From NCBI RefSeq assembly GCF_009829325.1, contig NZ_VUOS01000039.1:1-38166 (forward strand): a stretch of DNA of 38,166 nt. Direction: 5' to 3'. The notes under the pieces are model-generated. The model did no database searches. It was not told the origin of the DNA and saw only the letters and a list, made by a program, of their open reading frames with translations. Shown one piece after another: positions 8,484-16,477 of this stretch (positions within the stretch are counted from its first letter, which is position 1; each line of letters starts with the position of its first letter). The DNA is from Nocardia sp. CY41. GTDB lineage: Bacteria; Actinomycetota; Actinomycetes; Mycobacteriales; Mycobacteriaceae. The translations under genes and the position numbers were made by a program.

Positions 8484-8530
8484 GTGAAGGTTGCGAAGCG
8501 CGGTAGAGGTCCGTGAAGTTTGTGAAGTTG
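8484..8530. promoter_or_regulatory. Two tandem pairs of GTGAAG repeats between divergent operons
   Basis: GTGAAG or GCGAAG begins at 8484, 8493, 8513 and 8522, giving two pairs each with a 9-bp period and 29 bp between pairs. They lie in the divergent region between the U32/amidotransferase/exporter operon and the HTH/TPR regulator gene, just upstream of a TACGGT hexamer at 8564-8569. Direct repeats with fixed phasing are a common operator layout, here probably for the regulator itself. Protein binding is inferred. Confidence 0.45.
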
Positions 8531-8563
8531 TTCGGTCTCAGCGATCTCGGCGAGGGTTGGCGA

Positions 8564-8576
8564 TACGGTCGGTCGG
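8564..8576 (+). promoter_or_regulatory. Probable -10 box of a leaderless regulator transcript
   Basis: TACGGT at 8564-8569 lies six bases before the GTG at 8576, the spacing expected for a leaderless actinobacterial message. No good ribosome-binding site precedes that GTG, and no clear -35 box was seen. Confidence 0.4.
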
Positions 8577-9976
8577 TGGACGACGCACCACCGGCACAGC
8601 CGACCTCGACGAAGACACCGCTGGGCCAGGCATTGGACGACGCGGGATGGGGGCCGCGGGACCTGACGCGCGCGGTCAATGCCTGGCTGACCGAGCGCGG
8701 CCGCACCGATGAGCGCATCGACGCGACTGCCGCCTACCCGTGGGTGCGGTTCGGCTTCTGCCCACGCCGCGGTATCGATGAGGTCGTGGCCACCGTCGTC
8801 AGCCACCGTCTCGGCCGCTATGTCGGCGGCGAGGAGCTGTGGCCTGCTCGCGCACGCACGCACCGCGTGCTCGGGCGTGTGGACCTGCCCAGCGGCGGAA
8901 TCGAGGGGGCGCTGCGTTCGCTGGAGCACCTCGCTGCCGGTGGTCGACCAACTCTGATCAGCAGCACCGATCTGACCTTCGCCGCGATCCTGGGTCTGCG
9001 CGAAGAGATACCGCCGCCGGTGGTGACGCGAGGCCGCGACCGCGTGCACCCATCGCAGGCAGCGTTGATCGCCGATCATGTCACCGCCCTGCGCCAGCTC
9101 GATGACCGTCAGGGCGGCGGTGCGCTCAGCTTGCGATACGTCTTCAGGGAACTCGGCAGTGTCCTGGAACTTCTGCGATGCGGCAGCTATGAGCCCCAGG
9201 TCGCAGACACACTGCTGACGTCGATCGCCGACCTCGCGCAACTGGCCGGGTGGATGCACTTCGATGCCGGAGCAACCGACGTCGCGCAACAGTTGCTCGT
9301 GCTGGCCATCCAGATCGCCCGCGCGGCGCGCGACAACGATCGCGCCGCCAACAACGCCGGGATGCTCGCCTACATCGCCGCCGAGACCGGCGCCAGGTCG
9401 GACTCCGTGGCTATCGCCGAGGCAGCCTCCAGGATGCCCACCACGAGCCGTCTGCTGGAAGCCCGGATCGTCGGGCGGCAAGCCACCGCACACGCCGCAG
9501 CCGGCAACATCTGCGGCTTCTACTCCGCTACCGACCGTGCCCGAGAGCTGCTGGATTCCGCATGTCTGGACCACACCGAACCGTTCCTGTACTACCTGAC
9601 CCCGGATCAACTGGCCGCCGAAGCCGGCTACAGCCTCGTGAAAATGGCCCAACGCAGCGACCTGCACCGGCGCAAGCTCCTGGCCCAAGCCGCGCAACTG
9701 CTGGCGCCTCGAGCGCAGCTTGACCACGACCCCGGATACCAGCGCTCCGCGGTACTGCACGGCTGCCAACTCGCGCAGGTGTACCTGATGTTGGGTGACC
9801 TCGATGCCACGGTCGCCGCGGCCCGTAGCGCCGCAGCGTTGCTGCCCGAAGTTCAGTCAGGTCGATGTGTCACCAAGCTCCGCGTGCTGCACAAAGCGCT
9901 CGGTCAGCGCAGACGCTCCCATGTCGTCGCCCAGTTCCTCCCAGAGCTCGAACAGGTACTGATCGAATGTAACTAG
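8576..9976 (+). CDS. HTH/TPR-type transcriptional regulator, divergent to the amidotransferase operon
   Basis: 466 residues from GTG 8576 (VDDAPPAQ, then TPLGQALDDAGWGPRDLTRAVNAWL). An upstream GTG at 8513 is possible but falls inside the tandem repeat. Residues about 12-80 form an XRE-like HTH region of the kind found in Streptomyces-type regulators (AVNAWLTERGR, then TAAYPWVRFGFCPR). Residues about 170-460 are helical repeats resembling TPRs (AQQLLVLAIQIARAARD, AGMLAYIAAETG, RARELLDSACLDHTEPF, LDATVAAARSAAALLPEV), a ligand- or partner-sensing scaffold. Proteins of this layout often sit beside biosynthetic genes and control them. Its divergent position and the GTGAAG repeats suggest it controls the 4518-8328 operon and perhaps itself. 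The effector is unknown. Confidence 0.75.
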   Translation: MDDAPPAQPTSTKTPLGQALDDAGWGPRDLTRAVNAWLTERGRTDERIDATAAYPWVRFGFCPRRGIDEVVATVVSHRLGRYVGGEELWPARARTHRVLGRVDLPSGGIEGALRSLEHLAAGGRPTLISSTDLTFAAILGLREEIPPPVVTRGRDRVHPSQAALIADHVTALRQLDDRQGGGALSLRYVFRELGSVLELLRCGSYEPQVADTLLTSIADLAQLAGWMHFDAGATDVAQQLLVLAIQIARAARDNDRAANNAGMLAYIAAETGARSDSVAIAEAASRMPTTSRLLEARIVGRQATAHAAAGNICGFYSATDRARELLDSACLDHTEPFLYYLTPDQLAAEAGYSLVKMAQRSDLHRRKLLAQAAQLLAPRAQLDHDPGYQRSAVLHGCQLAQVYLMLGDLDATVAAARSAAALLPEVQSGRCVTKLRVLHKALGQRRRSHVVAQFLPELEQVLIECN

Positions 9977-10007
9977 AGTCGGCAACAGCCCCGGCCACCA
10001 TTGGAAA

Positions 10008-10541
10008 ATGGGTCACATGTCGCATGTCCTACCTTCTGTTCGAAGTGCAGCCGATGCCTCGATTCACCCGCGCAGCTTCGATCACCCTGACTCGGTGCGT
10101 CTTCTGCGGGCATACGCCGAGGAGCGTCGCGAGATGGTAGGTTTCGACGACCCCCCCGACCTGGACAAACCATACGAATACGAGCCACCCTCCGGACTAT
10201 TCGTCGTGGCCTACTCTCCCAGCGGCGCTGCAATCGCCTGCGGCGGATACAGGACCTACCGAGCGCAGACGAACGTGGCGGAGGTCCGCAAGATGTACGT
10301 CGCCCCGGGCAGTCGTCGGCTGGGATTGAGCCGACGAGTGCTGCAAGAGCTCGAGCACCACGCTGCGGGAAGCGGCGCAGTCCGGATGATCCTGGAGACC
10401 GGATCGTACAACCATGCAGCGACAAGACTGTATGCCTCAGCAGGCTATGAATCGATACCGCCGTACGTCGCGGGCCGACCAGCCTTCAACCGCGCATACG
10501 CCAAACAACTATCCGCTGCTCAGACGAGGAAGGACGAGTGA
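10008..10541 (+). CDS. GNAT-family N-acetyltransferase
   Basis: 177 residues beginning at ATG 10008, with a second ATG at 10017 also possible. The GNAT fold is clear: a GLFVVAYSPSGAAIACGGYR strand pair, then motif A VRKMYVAPGSRRLGLSRRVL with the acetyl-CoA-binding R-R-x-G-x-S turn, then ELEHHAAGSGAVRMILETG and the motif B segment NHAATRLYASAGYESI. It should transfer an acyl group from acyl-CoA to an amine; the acceptor cannot be inferred. It starts 32 bases after the regulator gene on the same strand but is probably independent. Length is typical of single-domain members. Confidence 0.88.
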   Translation: MGHMSHVLPSVRSAADASIHPRSFDHPDSVRLLRAYAEERREMVGFDDPPDLDKPYEYEPPSGLFVVAYSPSGAAIACGGYRTYRAQTNVAEVRKMYVAPGSRRLGLSRRVLQELEHHAAGSGAVRMILETGSYNHAATRLYASAGYESIPPYVAGRPAFNRAYAKQLSAAQTRKDE

Positions 10542-11027
10542 GTCGCCCAAAGGGGCTGCCCAGGAGGCCCTGACGCATCACTGGCGTGCCGTCGGCTTGG
10601 TCGGAGAAGTCGAGATCGTCGACATCGCAACCTGTTCCAACGGTGCGGCGCCCACGACGACGCGCTAGACGACTTACTGGCCGACCGCCGTTTCGATGAC
10701 GACGACCGACGACACCGGCGCACCAGGTGAGCGTCGTCGTGGTCACAATTGATGGCCTGTTTCCCACCCCGACCGACGCCGATCGCACCGCGCGCCGCGT
10801 CGGCGCAACTACCAAGTCCTACTCGCCAAAAGACTTTGGGACACCCGGGTCTTCTTGGCCCGGATCGTGTTGGTGTTCGAAGCGTCTGCCTTGGCGGCGC
10901 CACTTTCCTTGGCGGTGCGCTTCGCGGTCCCGGTGTGATTTCGAGGGTTCACTACCCGAGGGTCGGTGTTCGCTCGGCAAGAGAGCGCTCCACGAGACTG
11001 GTCGTCGGCAGGTGCAAGAGTGGAGCA
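10542..11027. other. Noncoding stretch between GNAT and PIN genes, possible gene remnants
   Basis: No intact gene is supported. Short coding-like pieces are visible. On the plus strand there is an Asp/Arg-rich tail (DDALDDLLADRRFDDDDRR) ending at a TGA near 10728. On the minus strand a roughly 43-residue Lys/Ala-rich reading runs from about 10949 to 10817 (TAKRTAKESGAAKAD, then IRAKKTRVSQSLL). They may be leftovers of deleted plasmid-type genes. The last 100 bases presumably hold the promoter of the PIN gene. Confidence 0.3.
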
Positions 11028-11912
11028 ATGAGTGCTGCCCCGCCGGATTCCTACACCCAGAGACTGCTTACCGAGCTGGACTGTATCGCTGCTGCCTACA
11101 GCGAGGTTCTGAGCGCGTCGCGGATCAGAAACATCGATCCGAACCGCGGCGCGGGCGGCGGGGTGGTGTTCCTGGGGTACGCCAAGTGGGGCTGGGAGCC
11201 CAGCGATCCGGCTTTGGAAGCCACACGCATGGCCGTGCTGTCTCGAGTCCGCGACCTCGAACCGCGGGTGCGGCTGCTGTTTCCTCATCCGACGACACAG
11301 GTGGCGAAAGGACTCGACGCCGCGTTCAAGCACCTGAGCAGCTGGCTGATCCGGAAGAAGGGGGCGAGATCGGTTCCCTCCACCATCGAGAAGGCGCACG
11401 CGGCGATCACGGAAACGATTGCGGACCTGCGGGCGTTGATCGGACTCGTTCCGGGTGACGAGTACGCGGTCCGGGTCGTTGTCGACACCAACGCGCTGAT
11501 CGACAACCCCGATCTGGCCGCCTACACGGCCGAGCTGGGCAGCAAGTATGTTGCGCACCTGCTCCCCGTGGTCCTGCGTGAAATCGACGATCTCAAACGA
11601 GGGGGCCGCAACCAGGATCTGCGCGATCGCGCCAAGGCCGCCGAGCGGCGACTCAAAGGAATCCGCAGCAACGGTGACGTCCGGACGGGAGTCCGCGTAG
11701 CCGGGGAAGTCGTCGCGAAGTTCGAACACATCGAGCCGAGAAGTGCAGACCTACCCGATTGGTTGGACCTGGACGTTCCCGACGACCGGTTCGTTGCCTC
11801 GGCATTGTTGCTGCAATCGCGGCACCCGGGCTCGGCGCTGTATGCCGCCACCAGCGACATCAATCTGCAGACCAAACTGGCCGCGGTGGGACTTCCCTAC
11901 GTCGAGCCGTGA
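11028..11912 (+). CDS. PIN-domain protein (RNase-like)
   Basis: 294 residues from the ATG at 11028, preceded by GGAG at a good distance; an in-frame extension to 10749 has no family support. The N-terminal half (about 1-145) is helical with no recognised motif (SYTQRLLTELDCIAAAY, KHLSSWLIRKK). The C-terminal half is a PIN domain: VVVDTNALIDNPDL with the first acidic residue at about 153, a conserved LLPVVLREIDDLKRG helix, then DDRFVASALLLQ and ATSDINLQTKLAAVGLPY carrying the later acidic residues. PIN domains are metal-dependent single-strand RNases. No antitoxin gene flanks it, so a stand-alone RNA-processing or stress role is as likely as a VapC-type toxin. A strong hairpin 21 bases after the stop probably ends its transcript. 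Confidence 0.8.
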   Translation: MSAAPPDSYTQRLLTELDCIAAAYSEVLSASRIRNIDPNRGAGGGVVFLGYAKWGWEPSDPALEATRMAVLSRVRDLEPRVRLLFPHPTTQVAKGLDAAFKHLSSWLIRKKGARSVPSTIEKAHAAITETIADLRALIGLVPGDEYAVRVVVDTNALIDNPDLAAYTAELGSKYVAHLLPVVLREIDDLKRGGRNQDLRDRAKAAERRLKGIRSNGDVRTGVRVAGEVVAKFEHIEPRSADLPDWLDLDVPDDRFVASALLLQSRHPGSALYAATSDINLQTKLAAVGLPYVEP

Positions 11913-11933
11913 GCTAATCGCTTTATCGCGGGG

Positions 11934-12015
11934 CCTCGGCCCCGGTGCAGGGCCGGGGCCGAGGCGGTTGTGGCGAACCTCGATGTGAGGTCGAGGCTTG
12001 CCCGAAGGTTACCGC
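11934..12015 (+). repeat. Structured double-hairpin repeat, copy 1; terminator of the PIN gene
   Basis: Begins with a perfect 12-bp stem (CCTCGGCCCCGG and its complement, 11934-11964, loop of 7), then GCGGTTGTGGCGAAC, a second smaller stem (CCTCGA/TCGAGG, 11977-11995), and ends GGTTACCGC. Related copies lie at 24353-24483 (inverted) and 38042-38166. Here the first stem doubles as the likely terminator of the PIN gene. Confidence 0.65.
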
Positions 12016-12095
12016 CGCTCACCCCGGGCCAGTAGGCACTTCGCCCGAAGTGTCGCGGCGGCGCGCCTCCACACCGTCGGTGGGGCTTCGTCCGG

Positions 12096-13331
12096 TCACG
12101 CGGGAAGCATTTGGGTGACGGCTGGTTCGATGCTTCGTGGTTGTACCGGTGGCAGCTCGGAGCGCAGCAGCGGCGGCAGCGCCGTGCCGGTGGCCTCGAT
12201 CTCGCCGACCATCGTGAAGAGACCGTCGATCATGTCCCGGTGTGACTTCTCGAGGTTCGCCCAAACCTTGATGCTCACTTCACGCAGTATGTCCAGTTCC
12301 TGCAGTGCTGCTCGCTGAGTCTTGAGGAGGCGTGCCAGGCACGTCCCGAATCCGCCTGCGGTGATGTAGTCATAGATCCGTTCGGATTGCTCGCCTCGTG
12401 CAGCGTTGGCCAGAGCAGTGCGTTTCGCATTGATCACCAGCTGCCGGAAAGACACGGCCAGGGGCACAGCCGTGGTGGTATCGCACACCAGAATTCCGTC
12501 GATGATGTCCGAACGGTCGATGTCCTTCGGCAGGACCGAGCTGACAAGGACACCGAGATCGGCGCGGCCCGACTGGACGTCCTCGGTGAGCTTGTTGACC
12601 CATTTCGGTTCGAAGCGCTGGGTTTGCTTGCACTCCCACAGGATGATTCCGCAGTCGAGCCCGTGGTCCCGCACGGTGTGCACGACATCGCCGCCGCGCC
12701 TGCCCCGCGCAACCACCTTGATCTCATCGGCCGGGAAGCGACTGCGCAGTTCGTCGGCAAATACATGCTGGTAGGCGACGCCGTCCTCCTGCGGCCGCGA
12801 ACCCGCCGACGCTTTGCGGTGAACCGCCTCCACCTCCTCGCTGAGGGACCGGTTACGTTCCTCCAGCGCGCGGATACGGGAAAGGTATTGCTGTTCGGTG
12901 CGATCGGTTTCGATCCGGATCCGCTCATCAGCACGCTGCTCGGCCTTCGTGCGTTCCTCGGCGGCGATGGCGTCCCGCATCCTGTCCTTCTCGACTTCCA
13001 GAGCATCGCGTTCGTTCTGCAGCTTGCGCCGGTCCTTGCGCAGCTGGCTTTCAGCCCGCCGCGCTTCCCCGAGTTCACGCTTCGCCGTCTCCGCTTCATC
13101 ACGGACCTCGCTGAGCGCGTCTTCATACCGGGTCAACTGGGTACGTAACGCGGCCAGCTCCCCCGCGTTCGCGGCCCGGGCCTCCAGCCTCACCTCCGCC
13201 TCCAGATCGGCCCGCATCTGAGCGATGTAAGGCTGCGCCAACTGCTGGATGAAGGCCACCCCGAGTCCGGTGCCACAGTTCGGGCACGCGGGCGCAACAG
13301 CGGTCAAGGCTTGCGAACTACGTTGTGCCAC
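12096..13331 (-). CDS. DUF2130-family protein, coiled coil plus nuclease-like domain
   Basis: 411 residues from GTG 13331, chosen because GAGGAG stands five bases upstream. It has an N-terminal CPNCG half zinc motif (about 17-21), then a long charged coiled coil (about 35-190, rich in Glu/Arg/Ala). The DUF2130 domain follows: VAYQHVFADELRSRFP, then IKVVARGRRGGDVVHTV, then CGIILWECKQTQRFEPKWV and VLVSSVLPKDI. The D-x(n)-E-x-K arrangement (DCGIILWECK) suggests a PD-(D/E)xK nuclease fold, as seen in restriction-like enzymes, and is well conserved here. The family is widespread and uncharacterised; a DNA-processing or defence role is plausible but not proven. It stands alone, convergent with the PIN gene. 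Confidence 0.82.
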   Translation of the reverse strand: MAQRSSQALTAVAPACPNCGTGLGVAFIQQLAQPYIAQMRADLEAEVRLEARAANAGELAALRTQLTRYEDALSEVRDEAETAKRELGEARRAESQLRKDRRKLQNERDALEVEKDRMRDAIAAEERTKAEQRADERIRIETDRTEQQYLSRIRALEERNRSLSEEVEAVHRKASAGSRPQEDGVAYQHVFADELRSRFPADEIKVVARGRRGGDVVHTVRDHGLDCGIILWECKQTQRFEPKWVNKLTEDVQSGRADLGVLVSSVLPKDIDRSDIIDGILVCDTTTAVPLAVSFRQLVINAKRTALANAARGEQSERIYDYITAGGFGTCLARLLKTQRAALQELDILREVSIKVWANLEKSHRDMIDGLFTMVGEIEATGTALPPLLRSELPPVQPRSIEPAVTQMLPA

Positions 13332-13571
13332 AGCTTCTCCTCGATCGTACGAACCTGACGACCGAGAAGTGTCACAGAACACACCGACAGGAACCGAGCC
13401 CCTGTCAACTGCGGTAATGCCGGGCCGCTATCAAAAAGATCATTTATCACGCAGGTTCAGCTCATCACTCCGAAGGGCAACAGGGCCGTGCTGCCAGCAT
13501 TGATGGCCTGCTCTATGCCGCTTCGCCGACTTCAAAGGCTGGTCGAGCGCTGAGCGGCGGAGTGCCAACTT

Positions 13572-13952
13572 CTACCGCTCCCGGCCACGGTCTTCGCGGT
13601 CTCGCAGCGCGCGGGCGATGGCGTTGCCACCGGTGTAGTCGCTGAGAGCGCTGTGTTGAGGGCTCAGCACGGTGGGGTGCTGAGCGTCATGAAGCTCACG
13701 GGCGCGTTCGGCAGCGGCCACATTGCGCGCCGTCTGCGCACGCGTGTCGGCTGCGGTCAGACGGGTATCGGCTTCGCGGCTTGCCATGTTGAGCGTGTAG
13801 TACCGGTGACCAGCAGGTACGGAGATCCGCAGTTCGTAGTCGAGTTGATCGAGCTCCTCGCGAAGTTTGCGGATCTGCTCGGGGTCGGGATCGTGTCCGA
13901 GGCGCTTGGCGGTTTCGATGAGGTCGGCGTACTGCTGTTCGAGGCTGGGCAT
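13572..13952 (-). CDS. Small coiled-coil hypothetical protein
   Basis: 126 residues from the ATG at 13952, which has GGGGG eight bases upstream; the in-frame extension upstream is not protein-like. It begins MPSLEQQYADLIETAKRLG. Two charged helices follow (PEQIRKLREELDQLDYELR and a long Ala/Arg helix around TRAQTARNVAAAERARELHD), and the tail is Arg-rich. No known domain recognised. It is divergent to the ImmA/IrrE fragment, which may have lost its 5' part here. Confidence 0.5.
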   Translation of the reverse strand: MPSLEQQYADLIETAKRLGHDPDPEQIRKLREELDQLDYELRISVPAGHRYYTLNMASREADTRLTAADTRAQTARNVAAAERARELHDAQHPTVLSPQHSALSDYTGGNAIARALRDREDRGRER

Positions 13953-14045
13953 TCGGATCCCCCGATTCGAGCTGTCGACTGGATGAATCCACGGTATGCG
14001 AGATCGATTGTTGGTAGCCAATTTTCCACGTGCTGTGCACTTCTT

Positions 14046-14381
14046 GTGTCGATCAAATCGCTGGTCTACCGCTCCCGCGAAACCGGCGCCATCTCCGACG
14101 CCGTCGCCCGCCGCGCCTACCAGCGCCTCAACCACCTCTACGACATCGGCATGCTCGGCGCCGACCCCGTCACCCAATATCCCGGCGAAGCACCCGCGCT
14201 GCTCGCCAAAGCCTTCGAACTCGCCGAAACCCGCGGCACCCTCACCTTGACCAGCCTCGCCGCAGAACTGCGCTGGCGCCCCAAACGCCTACGCCAACTC
14301 TTGGGCCAGCCCCAGTTCCGCCCCGTCCTGCGCCTGGTCACCGACACAGACACAGACACCGACACCGCCCACGGCCGGTAG
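14046..14381 (+). pseudogene. C-terminal fragment of an ImmA/IrrE-family metallopeptidase
   Basis: From about 14046 the reading is SIKSLVYRSRETGAISDAVARRAYQRLN, then DPVTQYPGEAPALLAKAFELAETRG and LTSLAAELRWRPKRLRQLLG. That is the characteristic C-terminal half of HTH/ImmA-IrrE peptidases (the YPGE-x-PxLL motif and the final wHTH-like helices). These proteins cleave XRE-type repressors of mobile elements. The HEXXH zinc site, normally upstream, is absent, so this is a truncated remnant. It ends in a short Asp-Thr repeat (DTDTDTDT). A minus-strand gene begins about 95 bases upstream, so the N-terminal half has been replaced. Confidence 0.7.
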
Positions 14382-14433
14382 CCGTTCGGTCAACTCTGGG
14401 TCATCTTCGGTCGATCCTCGGGATGATGGCTTC

Positions 14434-15054
14434 GTGACCACTCACGCGAAGCCTTCACCGTCCCTTCCGTTTTCGTCCGCAGGCCTGCAAGCGCTGCACG
14501 ATATCGCGGCGGCCGGGGCCGGGGCCGGGATCACTGTTGTTTGCGGGTTTCCCGCCGCAGGGAAAACCACCGCCACCCGGCTGCTGACAGAAATGCTGAA
14601 CCCCGTGGTGCTGGACAAGGACACCTTCGCCCCGCAGCTCGAGGAATCGGTCATGTCGGAGCTCAACGGCAACCCGCACGACCGTGACAGTGACCTCTAC
14701 CGCCGCGTTGTGGCCCCGCATCTGTACGCCGCTCTGGTCCAGCAAGCGGTCACGATCGCCAAGCGCTGCCCGGTCGTGGTGGACGCCCCGTTCCTCGGCT
14801 ATGTCGAGACCGCCGCCCAGCGTGGTCTGCCTCTGGCGGACTACATTCGCGCGATCACCCAGGCACCCGACGCGCGGATCCGTACCGTGGGGGTCGACAC
14901 CGACACCGACCGGATCCGTGACCGGATGTGCCGCCGCGGCGCCGAACGTGACCTGCCCAAGCTGTCGGACTGGAACACCTACCGCACCACGGTGCTCGAC
15001 TCAGGCCTCGCCCGAACCGGACCGAGCGTCGTCGACCACGTCATCACCAACTGA
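14434..15054 (+). CDS. P-loop kinase-like / AAA-family ATPase
   Basis: 206 residues from GTG 14434. A Walker A loop GFPAAGKTT (38-46) follows a hydrophobic strand (GITVVC). Then comes VLDKDTFAPQL, resembling the substrate-binding region of small-molecule or polynucleotide kinases, and a CPVVVDAPF strand as Walker B-like. A lid-like Arg-rich stretch follows (DTDTDRIRDRMCRRGAERDLPK). Size and motifs fit the zeta-toxin/shikimate-kinase-like P-loop kinases often annotated only as AAA ATPases in actinobacteria and their phages. The phosphate acceptor is unknown. No antitoxin partner is adjacent. Confidence is high for NTP binding, low for function. Confidence 0.75.
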   Translation: MTTHAKPSPSLPFSSAGLQALHDIAAAGAGAGITVVCGFPAAGKTTATRLLTEMLNPVVLDKDTFAPQLEESVMSELNGNPHDRDSDLYRRVVAPHLYAALVQQAVTIAKRCPVVVDAPFLGYVETAAQRGLPLADYIRAITQAPDARIRTVGVDTDTDRIRDRMCRRGAERDLPKLSDWNTYRTTVLDSGLARTGPSVVDHVITN

Positions 15055-15102
15055 AGAACACCGCGCCGGAGGCGCTCACCGACACTCCTGAACGCCCCCG
15101 TT

Positions 15103-15336
15103 TTGAACCCGCAAACTCCCGCACATTCCCGGCGTCTGAGAGCGGATATTCTCCAGGCTGGAAGTGTTGGGTCTGGTGGATGGCCGGCCGACACCACCCG
15201 CCAGACCCAACCTCTCTACGACACACCGCCGACCACTCCACCGGTCGAGCCGGTTGCGCTGAGGCCCGCCCAGGTGCACATCGAGGTGGAACGTGCTGCC
15301 GCCGAAGCACTGGCCAGCGTGGGCTACCGATCGTGA
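15103..15336 (+). CDS. Small hypothetical protein
   Basis: About 77 residues if it starts at TTG 15103; the true start may lie further in. It is Pro/Thr-rich in the middle (PLYDTPPTTPPVEPV) and ends in an amphipathic helix (VHIEVERAAAEALASVGYRS). Its TGA overlaps the following GTG as GTGA, which suggests translational coupling with the small zinc-ribbon protein. No domain recognised. Confidence 0.4.
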   Translation: MNPQTPAHSRRLRADILQAGSVGSGGWPADTTRQTQPLYDTPPTTPPVEPVALRPAQVHIEVERAAAEALASVGYRS

Positions 15337-15695
15337 ACACGTTCATGCCGGTGAACTCACCCGACGAGCTGCCCAGCACTTGCCCGCACTGCGGCGGCGA
15401 ACGGTCCTGGGGCACCGGCCCGCACGTCGCCGACGCCGCCGCACGCAGTGACGCCGCCGCCTGGGAATGCTTGGGCTGCCGAGCCGCCGGACTCCTGCCA
15501 GGCCGTACGCTAGCCGCGACCCTGCACCTCGGAAAGCGCAGGGGAGTTCACTGCTCACCTTCCTGTTGTCCTCGCAGTTTGCGGTCGGCTCGCTCGAACA
15601 GCACCCGGACACGGGCCTCGGCCGCGGCGATCTCCTCGGCGGTGGGTTCGGCGCCGTCACCACCGCGGCGGCGGGCCGCTTCCTCTGCCTGGTAG
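15333..15695 (+). CDS. Small zinc-ribbon protein
   Basis: 120 residues from GTG 15333. The first 70 contain a four-Cys ribbon, CPHCGGERSW then WECLGCRAAGLLPG, the kind that binds one zinc. After about residue 72 the sequence becomes Ser/Arg-rich and runs antisense through the last 148 bases of the next minus-strand gene. The natural protein may therefore be shorter, with a frameshift near 15530. Function unknown; coupled to the upstream small gene. Confidence 0.4.
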   Translation: MNTFMPVNSPDELPSTCPHCGGERSWGTGPHVADAAARSDAAAWECLGCRAAGLLPGRTLAATLHLGKRRGVHCSPSCCPRSLRSARSNSTRTRASAAAISSAVGSAPSPPRRRAASSAW

Positions 15696-15922
15696 CGGAC
15701 CTCGGACTCGGCCTCGGCCTCCAGCTGGCGTGCCGCCTCCTCGGCCCGCGCGGCAGCGGCCTCGGCTGGGTGCTCACGTTCCCAGGTGACCGCGGCCCGC
15801 ACGCCCTGCTTCAGCAGCCGATGCAGGCACGCCGTGGCGATCCACTCCGACAGGTTCTCCCCGGCCGCCTCCAGCACGTGAGCGAACAGGGCATCGTCCA
15901 TGGAAATCTCAGCTGTTGCCAT
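15548..15922 (-). CDS. Antitoxin-like (CopG-type) small protein with charged helical tail
   Basis: 124 residues from the ATG at 15922 (a second ATG lies three codons upstream). It begins MATAEISMDDALFAHVLEAA, then GENLSEWIATACLHRLL, the strand plus two-helix pattern of many actinobacterial antitoxin-like or ribbon-helix-helix proteins. A long Ala/Glu/Arg coiled helix (about 55-124) follows. No toxin gene is adjacent. Its 3' end overlaps the plus-strand small zinc-ribbon reading frame. Confidence 0.6.
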   Translation of the reverse strand: MATAEISMDDALFAHVLEAAGENLSEWIATACLHRLLKQGVRAAVTWEREHPAEAAAARAEEAARQLEAEAESEVRYQAEEAARRRGGDGAEPTAEEIAAAEARVRVLFERADRKLRGQQEGEQ

Positions 15923-16477
15923 GCCCGACAACGATATGCCTGCTGCCGGTCGGAGACACGCCGATGAGCGAAGTCCTCTTCAGCCAGAGCTGAACCCGCA
16001 CCTCTGCACTGAACATGACGTCGACCATCCACATCCGTCGGCGCCCGGCGTCACCCATGACACCGATCATCACGCGAAACCGGCAGCGACTCATCGAAAG
16101 CGGCCGGTTGTGCCGTGATCGTCGCTGCCGTGCGGCGCGACGCGCTCGAGCACGGCCGGGAATCGGTGCAAGGGCCTGGTGGGCGATCCCGCGGATCGAA
16201 CCCAAGGCCACCGCTGACTTCGTCAACCGTGTCAGCTCGCGCATGGCCACGCGGACCGGGAGGTCTCACCCCGGCGGGCGTGGCCCCGCCGAGGGGAGCC
16301 CGTACGATACGTGCAGGGCAAGCCGCGCACGCCCCCGGCCGCCGTCGAGATCCCACGCTTTCGTCGGCACTGCACCGGTTTCAAGGGCTTACGAGTCCCG
16401 CGTGGAGTGCCGCTGCCCGGATTCGGAACTGACAATTCGGCGGTCGGCGTGGGAACCGCCGGGACCAGAGCCGAACC
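15923..16477. other. Noncoding stretch with hairpin and possible promoter
   Basis: No convincing gene. A G+C-rich hairpin (arms CCCCGGCGGG and CCCCGCCGAGGGG, 16269-16296) is followed at 16303-16308 by TACGAT, a good -10 hexamer for an actinobacterial promoter reading towards the gene at 16478. A tRNA-like GATCGAACC string near 16195 does not fold into a T-arm. Confidence 0.35.

Noticed and set aside
10727..11458. Long plus-strand reading frame over the start of the PIN gene
   Set aside because: It runs in another frame through the PIN gene, with composition unlike a protein; the ribosome site and homology support the start at 11028.
11934..12015. Integron attC-like site from the GCGAAC...GTTACCGC pair
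   Set aside because: The core does not fit GTTRRRY / RYYYAAC and no integron integrase is present.
16150..16260. tRNA-like GATCGAACC string on the plus strand (T-loop-like on the minus strand)
   Set aside because: The flanking bases do not pair as a 5-bp T stem and no D or anticodon arm fits at the right distance.
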